From contig CAICTM010000615.1 of the NCBI GenBank assembly GCA_903772945.1, positions 1 through 56,517 on the forward strand: a DNA stretch of 56,517 bases, written 5' to 3'. Source of the stretch: Seminavis robusta (Eukaryota; Bacillariophyta; Bacillariophyceae; Naviculales; Naviculaceae). Shown piece after piece: positions 31,566-40,668 of this stretch; the stretch's first letter is position 1; each line of letters begins with the position of its first letter. Position numbers and translations under genes: made by a program. The notes under the pieces are model-generated. The model searched no databases, was not told the origin of the DNA, and was given only the letters and a program-made list of their open reading frames with translations.

Positions 31566-33051
31566 ATGCTCGCTACTATTACTGCCAACAACAAGAAGAT
31601 GACAACTTTGCCAACGCCCCCTCCAATGCCGCCACGACGACGAAAGACGTGCTTTCAGAAACCCCCTCCACGTGTCTGGGCCAAGGTGTTGAAAGCGAAA
31701 GGCGTCAAGCCACCCGCTTTCTCTCGGTCGGAATGGCTCTCGTGTCGACGATGGAAAGAACCCAAGCTTGTGTCGTCGAAGCAAATGAAGGAGCTGCAAA
31801 AAGAAGTCCGGGGATTCTCTCTGGACAGACTTCGCCATCGCCAACTCGTTCGCATCCAGCCTGATTCCCTGCCTCCTGTCCAAAATCACCAGCACGAAAG
31901 GTCTACAACTTCCCAACGCCCAAGCCACAAACGGACAAACCAACGGAAGATGTCATCGCGACTGAAAAAGAGGACGATGACGACGACGAAGAGCCAGAGG
32001 ACGACGGCATTCGCAAGGAGAGATGCACAATGGTGGTAGGCGCCAAGGTGGTCCACATTGACACGCTGGGTGCAAAGGGTCCGAAGAATCATCGACGGGC
32101 GCGATACCAATCGTTCAGTCATCACGACCCTGCCACTGGCCTAGACTACTACAACTACGTTCCCATTGTCCCTCGGGACGATGCGCCCACTCAAGTCTGG
32201 CAAGGATCCTACTCGCAGATTGAAAAGACACCCAACAACAACAAGTCAACCCAACCAACACCAACAAAAAGGGCCACAAGGTGCGATTCAATAACAGCGT
32301 GCTGCAAGTCGACTACTGCTTGTACGAGGAAGAGGAAAAGCAGAAGAAGAAGCGCATCGACAAGATCCGAGCCAATTCCGCCCACGAATCAGCAGCCAAG
32401 GCGTTGGAGCTGGAGCGATGCTGGGAAACGGTGGATCCATGGTGGCAATGGCACCGGTATGCTAAAAAGCACGGCGAGCATCCTCTTGTGGTTGATGCAC
32501 CAAATCTCTTGAAGGCATACGGACTGACAGAGGAGGAACGCGATGACCTCCGTCGGGACGTGACGGTGCTTATGCCGCAATATCAACAACAGCAAATCGA
32601 GGCTTCGGTGGATGTGCCAAAGCCAGATGTCATTGTGACTGTAGCAGAGGACGATGATGACATTATTTCGAAACAAGAACAGCTTCCCAAGACGACAACT
32701 TCCTTTTCGGCGGCGGATATTGTCAAGTGTCTGTTTTTGATCAAATGCATGGTGTTCGCAATGTCACACGAAGAGCGGGCTGAGGTGGAAATGCCGGTGG
32801 GCATTCTTAGTATGGTGGTAAGCCTCGTGTGTTGCTTGGTCCAATGTGGTGGAAAGATTGGACGACATGAGTTGTTGCACATGGCCCATGTCGGTGTTCA
32901 GGCATTGGCGATGTTCTTCGAGCTGGAACATTGGCACTTTGCTGCCGAAGTCACTTACATGTCGTTTGCTGTTCTGATGTTCTTGTGGCGACGACAAGAA
33001 GCAGAAGAGATGACATTGCCTACGACCGTGCAGAAGCCGGAGGAGTGGTAG
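31566..33051 (+). pseudogene. Unknown basic/acidic protein with C-terminal hydrophobic helices, frame broken twice
   Basis: Reads as one gene in three successive frames. Part 1, from the ATG at 31566, is basic and Pro/Arg-rich (PPRVWAKVLKAKGVKPPAF) to about 31890. Part 2, entered near 31890 in another frame, has VYNFPTPKPQ, an Asp/Glu run and RARYQSFSHHDPATGLDYYN to about 32250. Part 3, from about 32270 in a third frame, begins KKGHKVRFNNSVLQVDYCLY and ends at 33051. It includes WWQWHRYAKKHGEHPLVVDA and two or three hydrophobic helices in the last 100 residues. Continuity of composition across the breaks argues for a single protein with two small indels; no splice sites fit. I recognise no family. 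It is divergent from the 600-residue gene and followed by the tandem introns and right arm. Confidence 0.5.
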
Positions 33052-33164
33052 GAAGAGCAGAGACGACAATACATTACAATTACAAAACAAAACAACAAAC
33101 CGGTGCGCGCTGATATTGAGGCCGAGTCTAACACCAACAGCACCGACACAGGATAAGACTGTTA

Positions 33165-33434
33165 ATGGTGGCGGACTCTGTCTCATGTTTCTTCGATGCT
33201 CTGAAACCAAGGACTTGCAAAAGTATGGAAACATCTCCCCATGCTCTCCGGAAGCATGTACCTTCCCCATTTTTAAAATGGAAAGGCGCAGGAGTCTTGG
33301 TGAGCATCCAGAAGTCAGTGCTGGAGTGTTCCATTGCGGAACCACGACAAACAACATTTGGCGACGAAGAGTCGGGGCGACGACTCGATGAAGACAAGGT
33401 GGCGCGACAAAACTCAAGTATCATGTGACAAAAG
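33165..33434 (+). other. Possible short coding exon feeding the tandem introns
   Basis: The frame from the ATG at 33165 encodes about 88 residues and ends GRRLDEDKVARQNSSIM with a stop at 33426-33428, only six bases before a GTAAGT donor at 33435. The RRLDE(D/G)K phrase recurs in the same relative frame in the two following mini-exons (RRLDEGKGRDKK and RRLDEGKYPAQT), so this exon is their likely source. The stop before the donor means the downstream units may be untranslated or the gene may be broken. Confidence 0.4.
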
Positions 33435-33718
33435 GTAAGTCGACACTCGTGCTTTCATTCACTTTTCACTAACAGTTCTCAATGCCTTTTCTTATTTGCA
33501 GGTGGCGACGACTCGATGAAGGCAAGGGGCGCGACAAAAAAGGTAAGTCGACACTCGTGCTTTCATTCACTCTTCACTAACAGTTCTCAATGCCTTTTCT
33601 TATTTGCAGGTGTCGACGACTCGATGAAGGCAAGTATCCAGCGCAGACAAGGTAAGTCGACGCTCGTGCTTTCATTCACTTTTCACTAACAGTTCTCGTT
33701 TCCTTTTCCCATTTGCAG
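33435..33718 (+). repeat. Tandem array of three near-identical 67-nt introns with mini-exons
   Basis: Introns lie at 33435-33501, 33543-33609 and 33652-33718. Each is 67 nt, starts GTAAGTCGAC, contains CTTTCATTCAC and CACTAACAG (a plausible branch site) and ends ATTTGCAG. They are separated by exons of 41 nt (33502-33542) and 42 nt (33610-33651) that both begin GT(G/T)(G/T)CGACGACTCGATGAA. The repeat period is 108-109 bp. Few substitutions separate the copies, so the array arose recently. It sits at the 3' side of the plus-strand gene, directly before the right inverted-repeat arm. Confidence 0.8.
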
Positions 33719-34053
33719 GTAAACATAAGTCCCAACACGAGTAGAAATTAATATAGATAACTGAGGCGAGGCGTCGTTGAGAGCAAGCATCTGGTGGGGT
33801 GCAGGGCTAACTGAGGTGAGGCGTCGTTGAGAGCAAGCATCTGGTGGGGTGCAGGGCTAATCTTTTCAATTCAGTGGAGATGTACACTGTTGGTTCAAAG
33901 TCTAAGTCACAAGCAAGGGTGGCCCGGTTTGTGGTTCCGGTGCTAGGCAGCCTCTATTACAGAGAGCTTGTCCGAACGTCTTCCACGCGATGAAAGTCCA
34001 AAGTTAACACCTGGTGACAACCTGACTACCAACCTCTGTCATTGTTGATGCTA
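33719..34053 (-). repeat. Right arm of the 5.5-kb inverted repeat, with a 50-bp direct repeat
   Basis: Reverse match of 28601-28880. Within it, 33761-33810 and 33811-33860 are two copies of a 50-bp unit differing at one base seen by eye (GGCGAG versus GGTGAG), while the left arm carries a single related unit. The duplication therefore postdates the formation of the arms. Confidence 0.75.
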
Positions 34054-34398
34054 TTCAATCAATACAAACAACAACAAACAATCAAATACTTTCGTAATCA
34101 TCTCATAGCAATAATAAAACATAGTAGTGTTCTTTTTTTTTTACTCAGTGGCAATGCCAACTTCTCGTCTTTCGTTTGTACATTAGTCGTCTGATTCCAG
34201 TTCACACAGTGGTTGCAGTTGTGGCTGTTGCTATCCGTATACTCTTACCGGTTAGGAGCACTTCTGGTGGAGACTCGCGTCCCGCTCCACTATGGACGGT
34301 ACCGTTCTGGTGGCCTGCAAACTCCAACAACTCTTCAGCTGTCGTACATACCACTGTACGGTTCGAATGAAATCAAAACCTTATTAGCTAGTTGTGCA

Positions 34399-35886
34399 TT
34401 ACAACTCGTCTTCTTTGGACGGCTGCGGCGGAGCTTTTAAAGCATCCAGTATCCCCATATCCAAGTCGGTGAGTTGAAAATGAAAGATTTGTCGATTCGA
34501 TTCAAGTCGATCGGGTTTGGCCGTTTTGGGCACGACGGTCCATCCTTTTTGATACGCCCACCGCAAAATGACTTGTGCCGGAGACACGGCGGTTCTCGTG
34601 CGACTACTTGTCTTGGTGGTGGTTTCATGCGAGAGTCGATCGGCAATGGCCACGACATGTGGATGTGTCAGAATGGGATGCGGGGCGTTCCAATACGGCG
34701 TCCACGGACCGACATTCCATTGTCGGCCCAAGACACTAAATGCTTGATAATTGATGGCGTGTTCCCGACACAGTCGCAAGACACTGACATCTTCCAACTG
34801 CAAGGGATCGGCTCGATTTTGCACCAACGACACGGGCGCCCGTGCAATGCCTTTATGGTCGTTGCCATCTCCTCCGACCAAATGATGGAGCAAGGCATAA
34901 TCAAAATTGGAAACACCAATGGCTCGAATGGCTCCCAAACTGAGGAGTCGTTCCATGGCCCTCCAACTTTCGACCCAATCTCCTTCACATTCGGTGGCCA
35001 TGAGACAAGACGGATGATGAATCAAATAGAGATCAATAGTATCGGTCTGTAGCAATTGAAGCGATCGTTGAACGGCCCGAATGGTACTCTGATAGCCGTG
35101 TTCGTTGGGAGATAATTTGGTGGTCAAGAATGTGGATTTTCGACGGCCCGGTCGTGCCGCCAACAATTCTCCCACTTGACGTTCGTTGGCATAGGCGGGA
35201 TGGAGTTGGGATCCCAAATCCAATCCTTGGTATCCTTGGTCGAGTGCGACTTCAATGGCAGGAGCCGGTTCGATCACTTGGTTGGACGCGCCATGAGAGG
35301 GTCCAATATAGGCAGTTCCCAGCATGACGACTGGCATGGGAACCGGACCATTGCCAGTCCCCGCCAAGTCAATGCACGGAACGGATGAATTCTCGTGACA
35401 TGCATCGACACCTCCTGGTTCGAGTCCATGACATGTAATAGTCAACGTGAGATCCGGTTGCCAGTTACCATCCCGATGCACCATCCAATGTGCACTGGGA
35501 CGTGTGGTGGTATTTCCGGCACAGGGATTTCGAGTAGACCAATGGTCGACATATGTCAATGCGGAATCTGTGTGAATATCGGGTCCAATAAACCATCGCA
35601 CACCATCGTGCATGCCTCGATCAAAGCTGTACAGCCACAAGTCCATGCGTTCTTCTTGCGGTCCTCCCGCCGCCTTGGCAAATGCGTGTTCGTGATCCAC
35701 CAACACGCCTCGCACGTAGACACCTGCGATGAGTGGATTCCATTCGGAAGAAATCGCAATGGTAGCATCTGATACTGGACAGTGTTGTAATAACAACAAT
35801 AACAAGATAATGCCATGATAACAAGAACTAAAGTCTCGGCGGTTGCCGGGCCTTGTTGGTATTAGTACCAGTAGTGGTGTCATCAT
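34399..35886 (-). CDS. Secreted aldo/keto reductase with extra N-terminal domain
   Basis: Encodes 495 residues. A hydrophobic stretch at about residues 25-40 (IILLLLLLQHC) makes a signal peptide. Residues about 45-180 form a Cys/Trp-containing domain (with MDLWLYSFDRGMHDGVRWFIGP and YVDHWSTRNPC) that I do not recognise. The AKR barrel follows: LGTAYIG, GLDLGSQLHPAYANERQVGE (Asp and Tyr), LTTKLSP (Lys), LYLIHHPS (His), IGVSNFDYALL, and near the end VPKTAKPDRLESN, an NADP-binding signature. The Asp/Tyr/Lys/His set is present, so NAD(P)H-dependent carbonyl reduction is plausible; the substrate is unknown. The secretory signal plus an added lumenal domain is unusual for the normally cytosolic AKR family. 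The gene is intron-free. Confidence 0.82.
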   Translation of the reverse strand: MMTPLLVLIPTRPGNRRDFSSCYHGIILLLLLLQHCPVSDATIAISSEWNPLIAGVYVRGVLVDHEHAFAKAAGGPQEERMDLWLYSFDRGMHDGVRWFIGPDIHTDSALTYVDHWSTRNPCAGNTTTRPSAHWMVHRDGNWQPDLTLTITCHGLEPGGVDACHENSSVPCIDLAGTGNGPVPMPVVMLGTAYIGPSHGASNQVIEPAPAIEVALDQGYQGLDLGSQLHPAYANERQVGELLAARPGRRKSTFLTTKLSPNEHGYQSTIRAVQRSLQLLQTDTIDLYLIHHPSCLMATECEGDWVESWRAMERLLSLGAIRAIGVSNFDYALLHHLVGGDGNDHKGIARAPVSLVQNRADPLQLEDVSVLRLCREHAINYQAFSVLGRQWNVGPWTPYWNAPHPILTHPHVVAIADRLSHETTTKTSSRTRTAVSPAQVILRWAYQKGWTVVPKTAKPDRLESNRQIFHFQLTDLDMGILDALKAPPQPSKEDEL

Positions 35887-36672
35887 GGTCGAGGACCGAT
35901 CTCTTGACTCGACTTCTTTGGGAGTGTTGTTGCTGTCCGATTGTCCGATGTCGGCTACTAGAGTAGACTACAGTAGCTAGCCAAGTCCCAATTGAGGCGG
36001 CCATGACCCAGAGCTGACTTAAGGTACGGTAAGGCTAGGGGTTCCATTTTTCTATTTTTAAAACTAATTAAAATTATCAGAAACTGATTTCAAATTGAGT
36101 CCATTGGCGATCGCGGGCGATCGCTGGTGATCGCCGGCGATCGCCAATGGACTCGACTCAATTTGAAATCAAATTCTGATAATTTTAATTAGAGACAGTT
36201 TCAAGTTGAGTCCCACGAAGGGAGCACTTCATAATTTGTAATTAAATTATAATTACTGTACCAATAATTTTAAGAACTCTACGGTAACCCCAACCCTCCC
36301 AAAGGAAAGGAAAAGATCCAAAAGATACGCTTACGTCACACAAGGGACTGTCACTCTGACATCCCGGTACCAGGTACCTGGTATATTCCGGCAACCACGC
36401 ATGTCATTCGTCGAAGGAACATCTTCTGCTTCGCAACAGGAATGAAAGCGAAGGTTCGACCGCGAACATTGGAGTTGGTTGGACTTGTCCTTCTTCATGT
36501 TCTATTCACAATAGTTAGCAATAGTTTAGTACGGTACCAGCATCCGTTTATTACCAACCGGTGTGCTCAGGGCTCAGCTGAATGATACCACCAGAATACT
36601 GTGCTCACAATAACTGATCGATAGAAGTTATTACAACTCAAGTCTGCTACCAAACCACCAGCAAATACCACC
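35887..36672. other. Intergenic with large palindrome
   Basis: Lies between divergent AKR and sphingosine-1-phosphate lyase genes. It carries the 129-bp palindrome listed separately, a repeat of part of its arm (TTTCAAGTTGAGTCC at about 36199), and GTACC palindromes at about 36366-36382 and 36530. No gene. Confidence 0.45.
36064..36192. repeat. 129-bp near-perfect palindrome with GCGATCGC loop
   Basis: The left arm starts CTAATTAAAATTATCAG and the right arm ends CTGATAATTTTAATTAG, with further matching TTTCAAATTGAGTCCATTGG against CCAATGGACTCGACTCAATT... toward the centre (a short indel). The central part holds four GGCGATCGC- or GGTGATCGC-type units around 36105-36145. As RNA or single-strand DNA it would form a long hairpin. 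It may be a foldback mini-transposon; I see no target-site duplication. Confidence 0.7.
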
Positions 36673-38433
36673 ATGCTTGTCATTTTGGTGAGGACCATCC
36701 GTCCCTACACCCCTCTTCTCTTTGCCGCATGGGTGATCGCTCGGGTCTTGGTCCCGTCAGCTCAAGATTGGAGCCTCTGGGAAGGACTCTTCCTTATCCT
36801 GGCGTATCTCAAGCATTTGTCTTTGGAAGTAGCATCGCAGTCCCAGTGGGCCTTTGGTTATGTTCCATTCGTAAAATTCACCTGGGTGGCTCTGGAAGAC
36901 TTTCTCGCACTCTCCGCCGTCTTGTTACTCTGGCGCAAGGTCCACATATTGCGGCAGATTCCTCTGTCGCAATGGCAGACCGTCATGACCGACACAATCT
37001 TTCACTGGACTCTCAATCACGTCCCCTTGGTCGAACCCAAATTGGATGCCATGGCGGCACACATGATGAAGGAACAAGACTTTGAAAAATCACTCAACAA
37101 GTCACCGGACCGTATCCTTCACACGCAAATACCCAAACAGGGATGGGGCCCGGATGCGGCATTGGCCGCCATCACACCCTTTTCGAAAGACGAAAATCAA
37201 CACTACAAACGCGGCAAAATATCGGGAACAGTCTATCACGGTGATGCCGCCCATACCGACTTGATGAATCAAACCTTTGCCGCCTACACGTGGGGCAATC
37301 CCTTGCATTTGGGAATCTGGCCACGACTCGTGCAATGCGGAGCCGAAGTGATTGCCATGACGGGCAACATCTTGCACGCTCCACAACCCGTTGCGGGAAC
37401 CATGACGTCGGGAGGCACGGAAAGTATCCTCTGTGCCATTCGAGCCAGTCTCAATCATTACGGCAAACGACGAGGCATTCAACATCCCGAACTCATTTGT
37501 GGAACCACCGCTCATGCGGCCGTCGATAAGGCGTGTGAACTCATGGGCATTCGAAAAATCTGTATCGATTGTACTAAAGAGGATGGGTACACACTGAATC
37601 CAGCCAAAGTACGAGCTGCCGTGACTTCCAACACTATTCTAATCTACGCATCCGCACCTTGCTATCCTCAAGGAGTGATAGATCCCATTGAAGCATTGTC
37701 ACAGATTGCTCTGTCATACGATATTGGACTGCATGTGGATGCTTGCTTGGGAGGATTTGTCCTGGCATTCTGGGAGGATGCGCCCAAGTTTGATTTCACC
37801 GTGCCCGGTGTCACATCGATGAGCATTGATACACACAAATTCGGGTACTGTGCCAAGGGAACCAGTGTCGTCGTCTACCGAAACAAAAAACTCCGCCATG
37901 CTCAGTATTTCTGCTACGCCAAATGGACCGGAGGAATCTACGCGACACCCTCCTTTGCAGGCACTCGACCAGGTGCTTTGGAAGCATGTGCGTGGACTTC
38001 CATCATGTCCATGGGACAAGATGGATACAAAGAGCGAGTGCACGAAATCGTCCAGGCAACACAGGCCATTGCCACGGCAATAGACGAGACCGATGGTGTG
38101 GAATTGCTGACCAAGAACCCTTCCATGGTGGTCTGCTTTGGTTCGGATGAAATGGATATCACCAAGATTGGGAAACGCATGAAAAAGAGAGGGTGGGAGC
38201 TCAACACGCTCCAAAATCCTTTGTCGATGCATATTTGTGTGACGGCGTTGGTGGCCCCCAAAGCAAACGTCTTTATCGACGAATTCAAACAGTCTGTGGA
38301 CGAAGAACGGTTGGAATCCAACGGCACAGGGAAGAAAGGATCTGCAGGTATCTATGGATCGGATGGAGGCATCCCGGAGGGGCCAATCAACCACGTTCTG
38401 AATTTTTGCATGGATGCTGTGTTGGCTCCGTGA
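36673..38433 (+). CDS. Sphingosine-1-phosphate lyase
   Basis: Encodes 586 residues, normal for the family. The PLP enzyme splits sphingosine-1-phosphate into hexadecenal and phosphoethanolamine, the last step of sphingolipid breakdown, on the ER membrane. Hydrophobic segments at about residues 8-25 and 72-90 anchor it. The catalytic part shows KISGTVYHGD, TMTSGGTESILCAIRA, ASAPCYPQGVIDPI, LHVDACLGGFVLAFW and SIDTHKFGYCAKG, where Lys389 is the expected PLP lysine, and the loop WTGGIYATPSFAGTRPGA. All these are intact. The C-terminus has a Ser/Gly-rich insert before the final helix (NHVLNFCMDAVL). One exon. Transcribed away from the AKR gene; no functional link between the two is evident. Confidence 0.93.
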   Translation: MLVILVRTIRPYTPLLFAAWVIARVLVPSAQDWSLWEGLFLILAYLKHLSLEVASQSQWAFGYVPFVKFTWVALEDFLALSAVLLLWRKVHILRQIPLSQWQTVMTDTIFHWTLNHVPLVEPKLDAMAAHMMKEQDFEKSLNKSPDRILHTQIPKQGWGPDAALAAITPFSKDENQHYKRGKISGTVYHGDAAHTDLMNQTFAAYTWGNPLHLGIWPRLVQCGAEVIAMTGNILHAPQPVAGTMTSGGTESILCAIRASLNHYGKRRGIQHPELICGTTAHAAVDKACELMGIRKICIDCTKEDGYTLNPAKVRAAVTSNTILIYASAPCYPQGVIDPIEALSQIALSYDIGLHVDACLGGFVLAFWEDAPKFDFTVPGVTSMSIDTHKFGYCAKGTSVVVYRNKKLRHAQYFCYAKWTGGIYATPSFAGTRPGALEACAWTSIMSMGQDGYKERVHEIVQATQAIATAIDETDGVELLTKNPSMVVCFGSDEMDITKIGKRMKKRGWELNTLQNPLSMHICVTALVAPKANVFIDEFKQSVDEERLESNGTGKKGSAGIYGSDGGIPEGPINHVLNFCMDAVLAP

Positions 38434-38798
38434 TGTGGCTATAGTTTAGTCGGGTAATTCTTATAGAGGAAGAATTACATTGCTTTGAGTGTTCCTAAAG
38501 ATACATCCATTAAAGTGATCCATTGCTAAGCCCCCTCTCGCAGAGCGCCATGCATAGGATGCAGACGTCGCGGAGGCACGTGAGGTGGAGGGCTGGGCGA
38601 TGGGTTGGCAAAGTTGTCATCGAAACATTATATTCCTCCGCAGCGACATCTCGACAAAAGGGAGTGGGTGGACCCAAAGGATGAGGGAATAAAACCCTCT
38701 GGTTTGCAAAGGGACCATCCCAAAGGATGATGGGGTTAGAGGAATGAACCTCTAAAGGTTTGGTTTGTTTGGGGGGTTTTGGTTTGGAAGGGGGCGGC
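38434..38798. other. Intergenic, short repeats
   Basis: CCCAAAGGATGA occurs twice (about 38671 and 38718) and CCTCTGG/CCTCTAAAGG-type motifs alternate, so the stretch is mildly repetitive. No gene seen on either strand, only a Pro-rich minus-strand frame without motifs. Confidence 0.4.
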
Positions 38799-39051
38799 AT
38801 GAGGCGCAAGCGCCATCACACCTTGTCAAAAATTATAGACAGACTTGGAGCTGAACCCCAAGTGCTACAGCATCACGTACAGTCCACAGTATTTCATGCG
38901 TGTATTGACCAGCTCCACTGCAGCCCCACAGCCCTGATTGAACAGCTGCGTGAGTGTCTAAGGTAAGTATGAGCAAATCGAAGGGATGTAGGTGGAAGAT
39001 GCACCACCGATCCATTATCTCCGTTTATTTTGCAGCGTGTACATTGTGTAG
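38799..39051 (+). CDS. Possible 59-residue spliced protein
   Basis: Exons 38799-38962 and 39036-39051 join across a 73-nt intron with a strong GTAAGTATG donor and a TTTATTTTGCAG acceptor. Splicing keeps the frame and gives 59 residues: a basic N-terminus, the helical segment IIDRLGAEPQVLQHHVQSTV, and the end IEQLRECLSVYIV. Without splicing the frame stops three bases into the intron. The textbook splice signals and clean fit argue for a real gene, but I know no family. It may instead be the last exons of a longer transcript. Confidence 0.35.
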
Positions 39052-39288
39052 AGTAAAGCCTGTGTTTTGGCGATGCACGACAAAGCACACTCTGTATCTT
39101 CACCTAACGCGACTGAGCCACGAGTTGCGAGGTTCAAAAAGATAAGAAGTTGTGGGGGTCCGGACTGGTGAGAGACGAGGAGATCTTGTAAACAAAAATG
39201 AGATGGGGAAGAAGCGAAGAAGTGCATAGTCCCACAGCGTACTCGCTAGTATACCGTTAGGTGCACACAAATCTGAAAGAAGAAAACC

Positions 39289-39924
39289 ATGGGAAGCTCT
39301 CAATCATCTGTCAAGGAGAGTGTCCCTGAAGACCTCGAGTGCCTTCCACCATTGTGGGAAGCACCAGCCACAGAGTCGTCGGCCAATACCACCCAGTTTC
39401 CTCTCGTCAAATATGACAAGGAATATATTGCCACCACTCTCGGTGCCACTTTTGGAGGTTCTTCGTTGAGCGTGGACACCAGCAAGCGCAAGTTGGTGCT
39501 ACAATCAGGTGACAAAGTATTGGGCGTCGCCAAGCGATGCGGTCGCGCTTTCCACGTCTTTCGAATGGAACCCAACTATCCAGGGCAACGAGCTACTGAT
39601 AAACTCCAACGAGCAGGAAATGCCCCGCTCTACTTCCATACTCAAGTGAGACGACAAGGAAAAGAAACCACGGTGTTCCAGCTTCAAAACAAGCAAATGT
39701 ATCAAATCAGATCGGGACCACGCATGTCGTTGGAAAAGTATTGCACCGACCCAGAAACCGGGGAAGATTGCGCCATGTGGAAGTACAGAGGGAAGAGGAA
39801 TCATGTGGAGATTTTTGGTCAAGACATGGACGTGGGCCTTTTCATTTTGTTGGTGATCATTGCTGACTGTTTTGACGTTGATGCTGTCCTGGACAAGGCC
39901 ATGGTTGCAGCAATTGTCGGATGA
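39289..39924 (+). CDS. Putative N-myristoylated LURP-one/tubby-C-like protein
   Basis: Encodes 211 residues. It starts MGSSQSSVKES, a good N-myristoylation signal (Gly2, Ser6), so the protein probably sits on a membrane. The body has beta-strand-rich sequence, including LVLQSGDKVLGVAKRCGRAF and TVFQLQNKQMYQIRSG, and a final hydrophobic helix DVGLFILLVIIADCF. A beta barrel around one C-terminal hydrophobic helix is how LURP-one, phospholipid scramblase and tubby C-terminal domains are built; this is a fold-level guess. The gene is intron-free, has an ATG in good context (CCATGG) and is clearly coding by composition. No catalytic residues. Confidence 0.6.
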   Translation: MGSSQSSVKESVPEDLECLPPLWEAPATESSANTTQFPLVKYDKEYIATTLGATFGGSSLSVDTSKRKLVLQSGDKVLGVAKRCGRAFHVFRMEPNYPGQRATDKLQRAGNAPLYFHTQVRRQGKETTVFQLQNKQMYQIRSGPRMSLEKYCTDPETGEDCAMWKYRGKRNHVEIFGQDMDVGLFILLVIIADCFDVDAVLDKAMVAAIVG

Positions 39925-40110
39925 AAAGTTGATTGTGGTTGCGTGCGGTGACTCCAAACATTTGAATGGTTATGAAGCGTATCAGCCTCCTCCATCGCAA
40001 CATTTTGTGTATACTATCGGAAGATAATATATACTCTTTGTAAATGTAGTAATTAACAGTTCTAAAGAGGAAGGATAGCCTTTGCCTGGGACTAGCCACT
40101 CCCAACCAGG

Positions 40111-40668
40111 ATGCTCCCTGCGGCCAGCATTGAATATCCTCTGGCTAGTAGGAATGATCCGAACCATTGCAATGTCGACGTTTGTCCATCCAACTTGCAT
40201 GCGAAGGTTTTCGAAATGTGGCCTCTTGGACTCGAGACTTACCGGACGGAAAATGCGAGGAAGCCCAGGGCACTGCCGCCTACTGTGGTTGTCCTGGGGT
40301 GGAGCCGAATGTGAATGCATCTTGTACATTGTGTCCGAACGGCGAACCGCCCTCCAACTCGGATATCATGATTCAAGATTGGACCTTGCTGAACAATGGA
40401 TCCGAGGTGATTACTTGTGGAGAGCTTCACCGATACATGCTGAGTTTTGACAATGTCCAATGCAATGAAAGCCGTGGTCAAGGTTTGCAAAACAAAGCAT
40501 TTCTGTGCGGGTGCGACGATGTGGAACCGCTGTGTGAGCGATGTGGAACCGCTGTGTGAGCTTTGTCCAGCCGCAGAGTACCGCTTGGTAGAAGACGCCG
40601 CCAACCGAACAGCCGACGTAGGGAAAGACAATAACTTGCGAAGAGTTTCACAACTTTCTCCTGGGTGA
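40111..40668 (+). pseudogene. Cys-rich CGCP-type protein, broken by a 22-bp tandem duplication
   Basis: One frame encodes CEEAQGTAAYCGCPGVEP, ASCTLCPNGEPPSNSD and VITCGELHRYMLSF: the spaced Cys pairs and CPNG/TCGEL phrases of a large diatom family of secreted Cys-rich proteins of unknown role. The frame ends early at 40559 because positions 40518-40539 are repeated exactly at 40540-40561. Removing one copy would rejoin CGCDDVEPLC to ELCPAAEYRLVEDA and extend the protein to 40668. Upstream of about 40200 the likely N-terminal part (HCNVDVCPSNLHAKVFEM) is in yet another frame. With two breaks and no signal peptide visible in frame, I call it a pseudogene. Confidence 0.55.
40518..40561 (+). repeat. 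Exact 22-bp tandem duplication inside the Cys-rich gene
   Basis: Two identical adjacent 22-bp copies, 40518-40539 and 40540-40561. As 22 is not a multiple of three, the duplication shifts the reading frame and ends the Cys-rich protein early. Confidence 0.9.

Larger units (their letters stand above)
28530..34130. mobile_element. Candidate undescribed TIR element carrying two divergent genes
   Basis: The outer sequences of this block are inverted copies. The left arm (strongest at 28601-28817, weaker from about 28530 and up to about 28880) matches the right arm (strongest about 33831-34053, weaker from about 33719 to 34130) at roughly 85 percent by eye over about 220 bp. Both share GCATCAACAATGA, TTAACTTTGGACTTTC, ACGTTCGGACAAGC, TAGAGGCTGCCTAGCAC and TAGCCCTGCACCCC. 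Between them lie two divergent genes whose 3' ends both run into the arms. I found no clear target-site duplication and no known transposase, so an inverted duplication of a shared 3' region is the alternative. The right arm also holds a 50-bp direct repeat. Confidence 0.55.
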
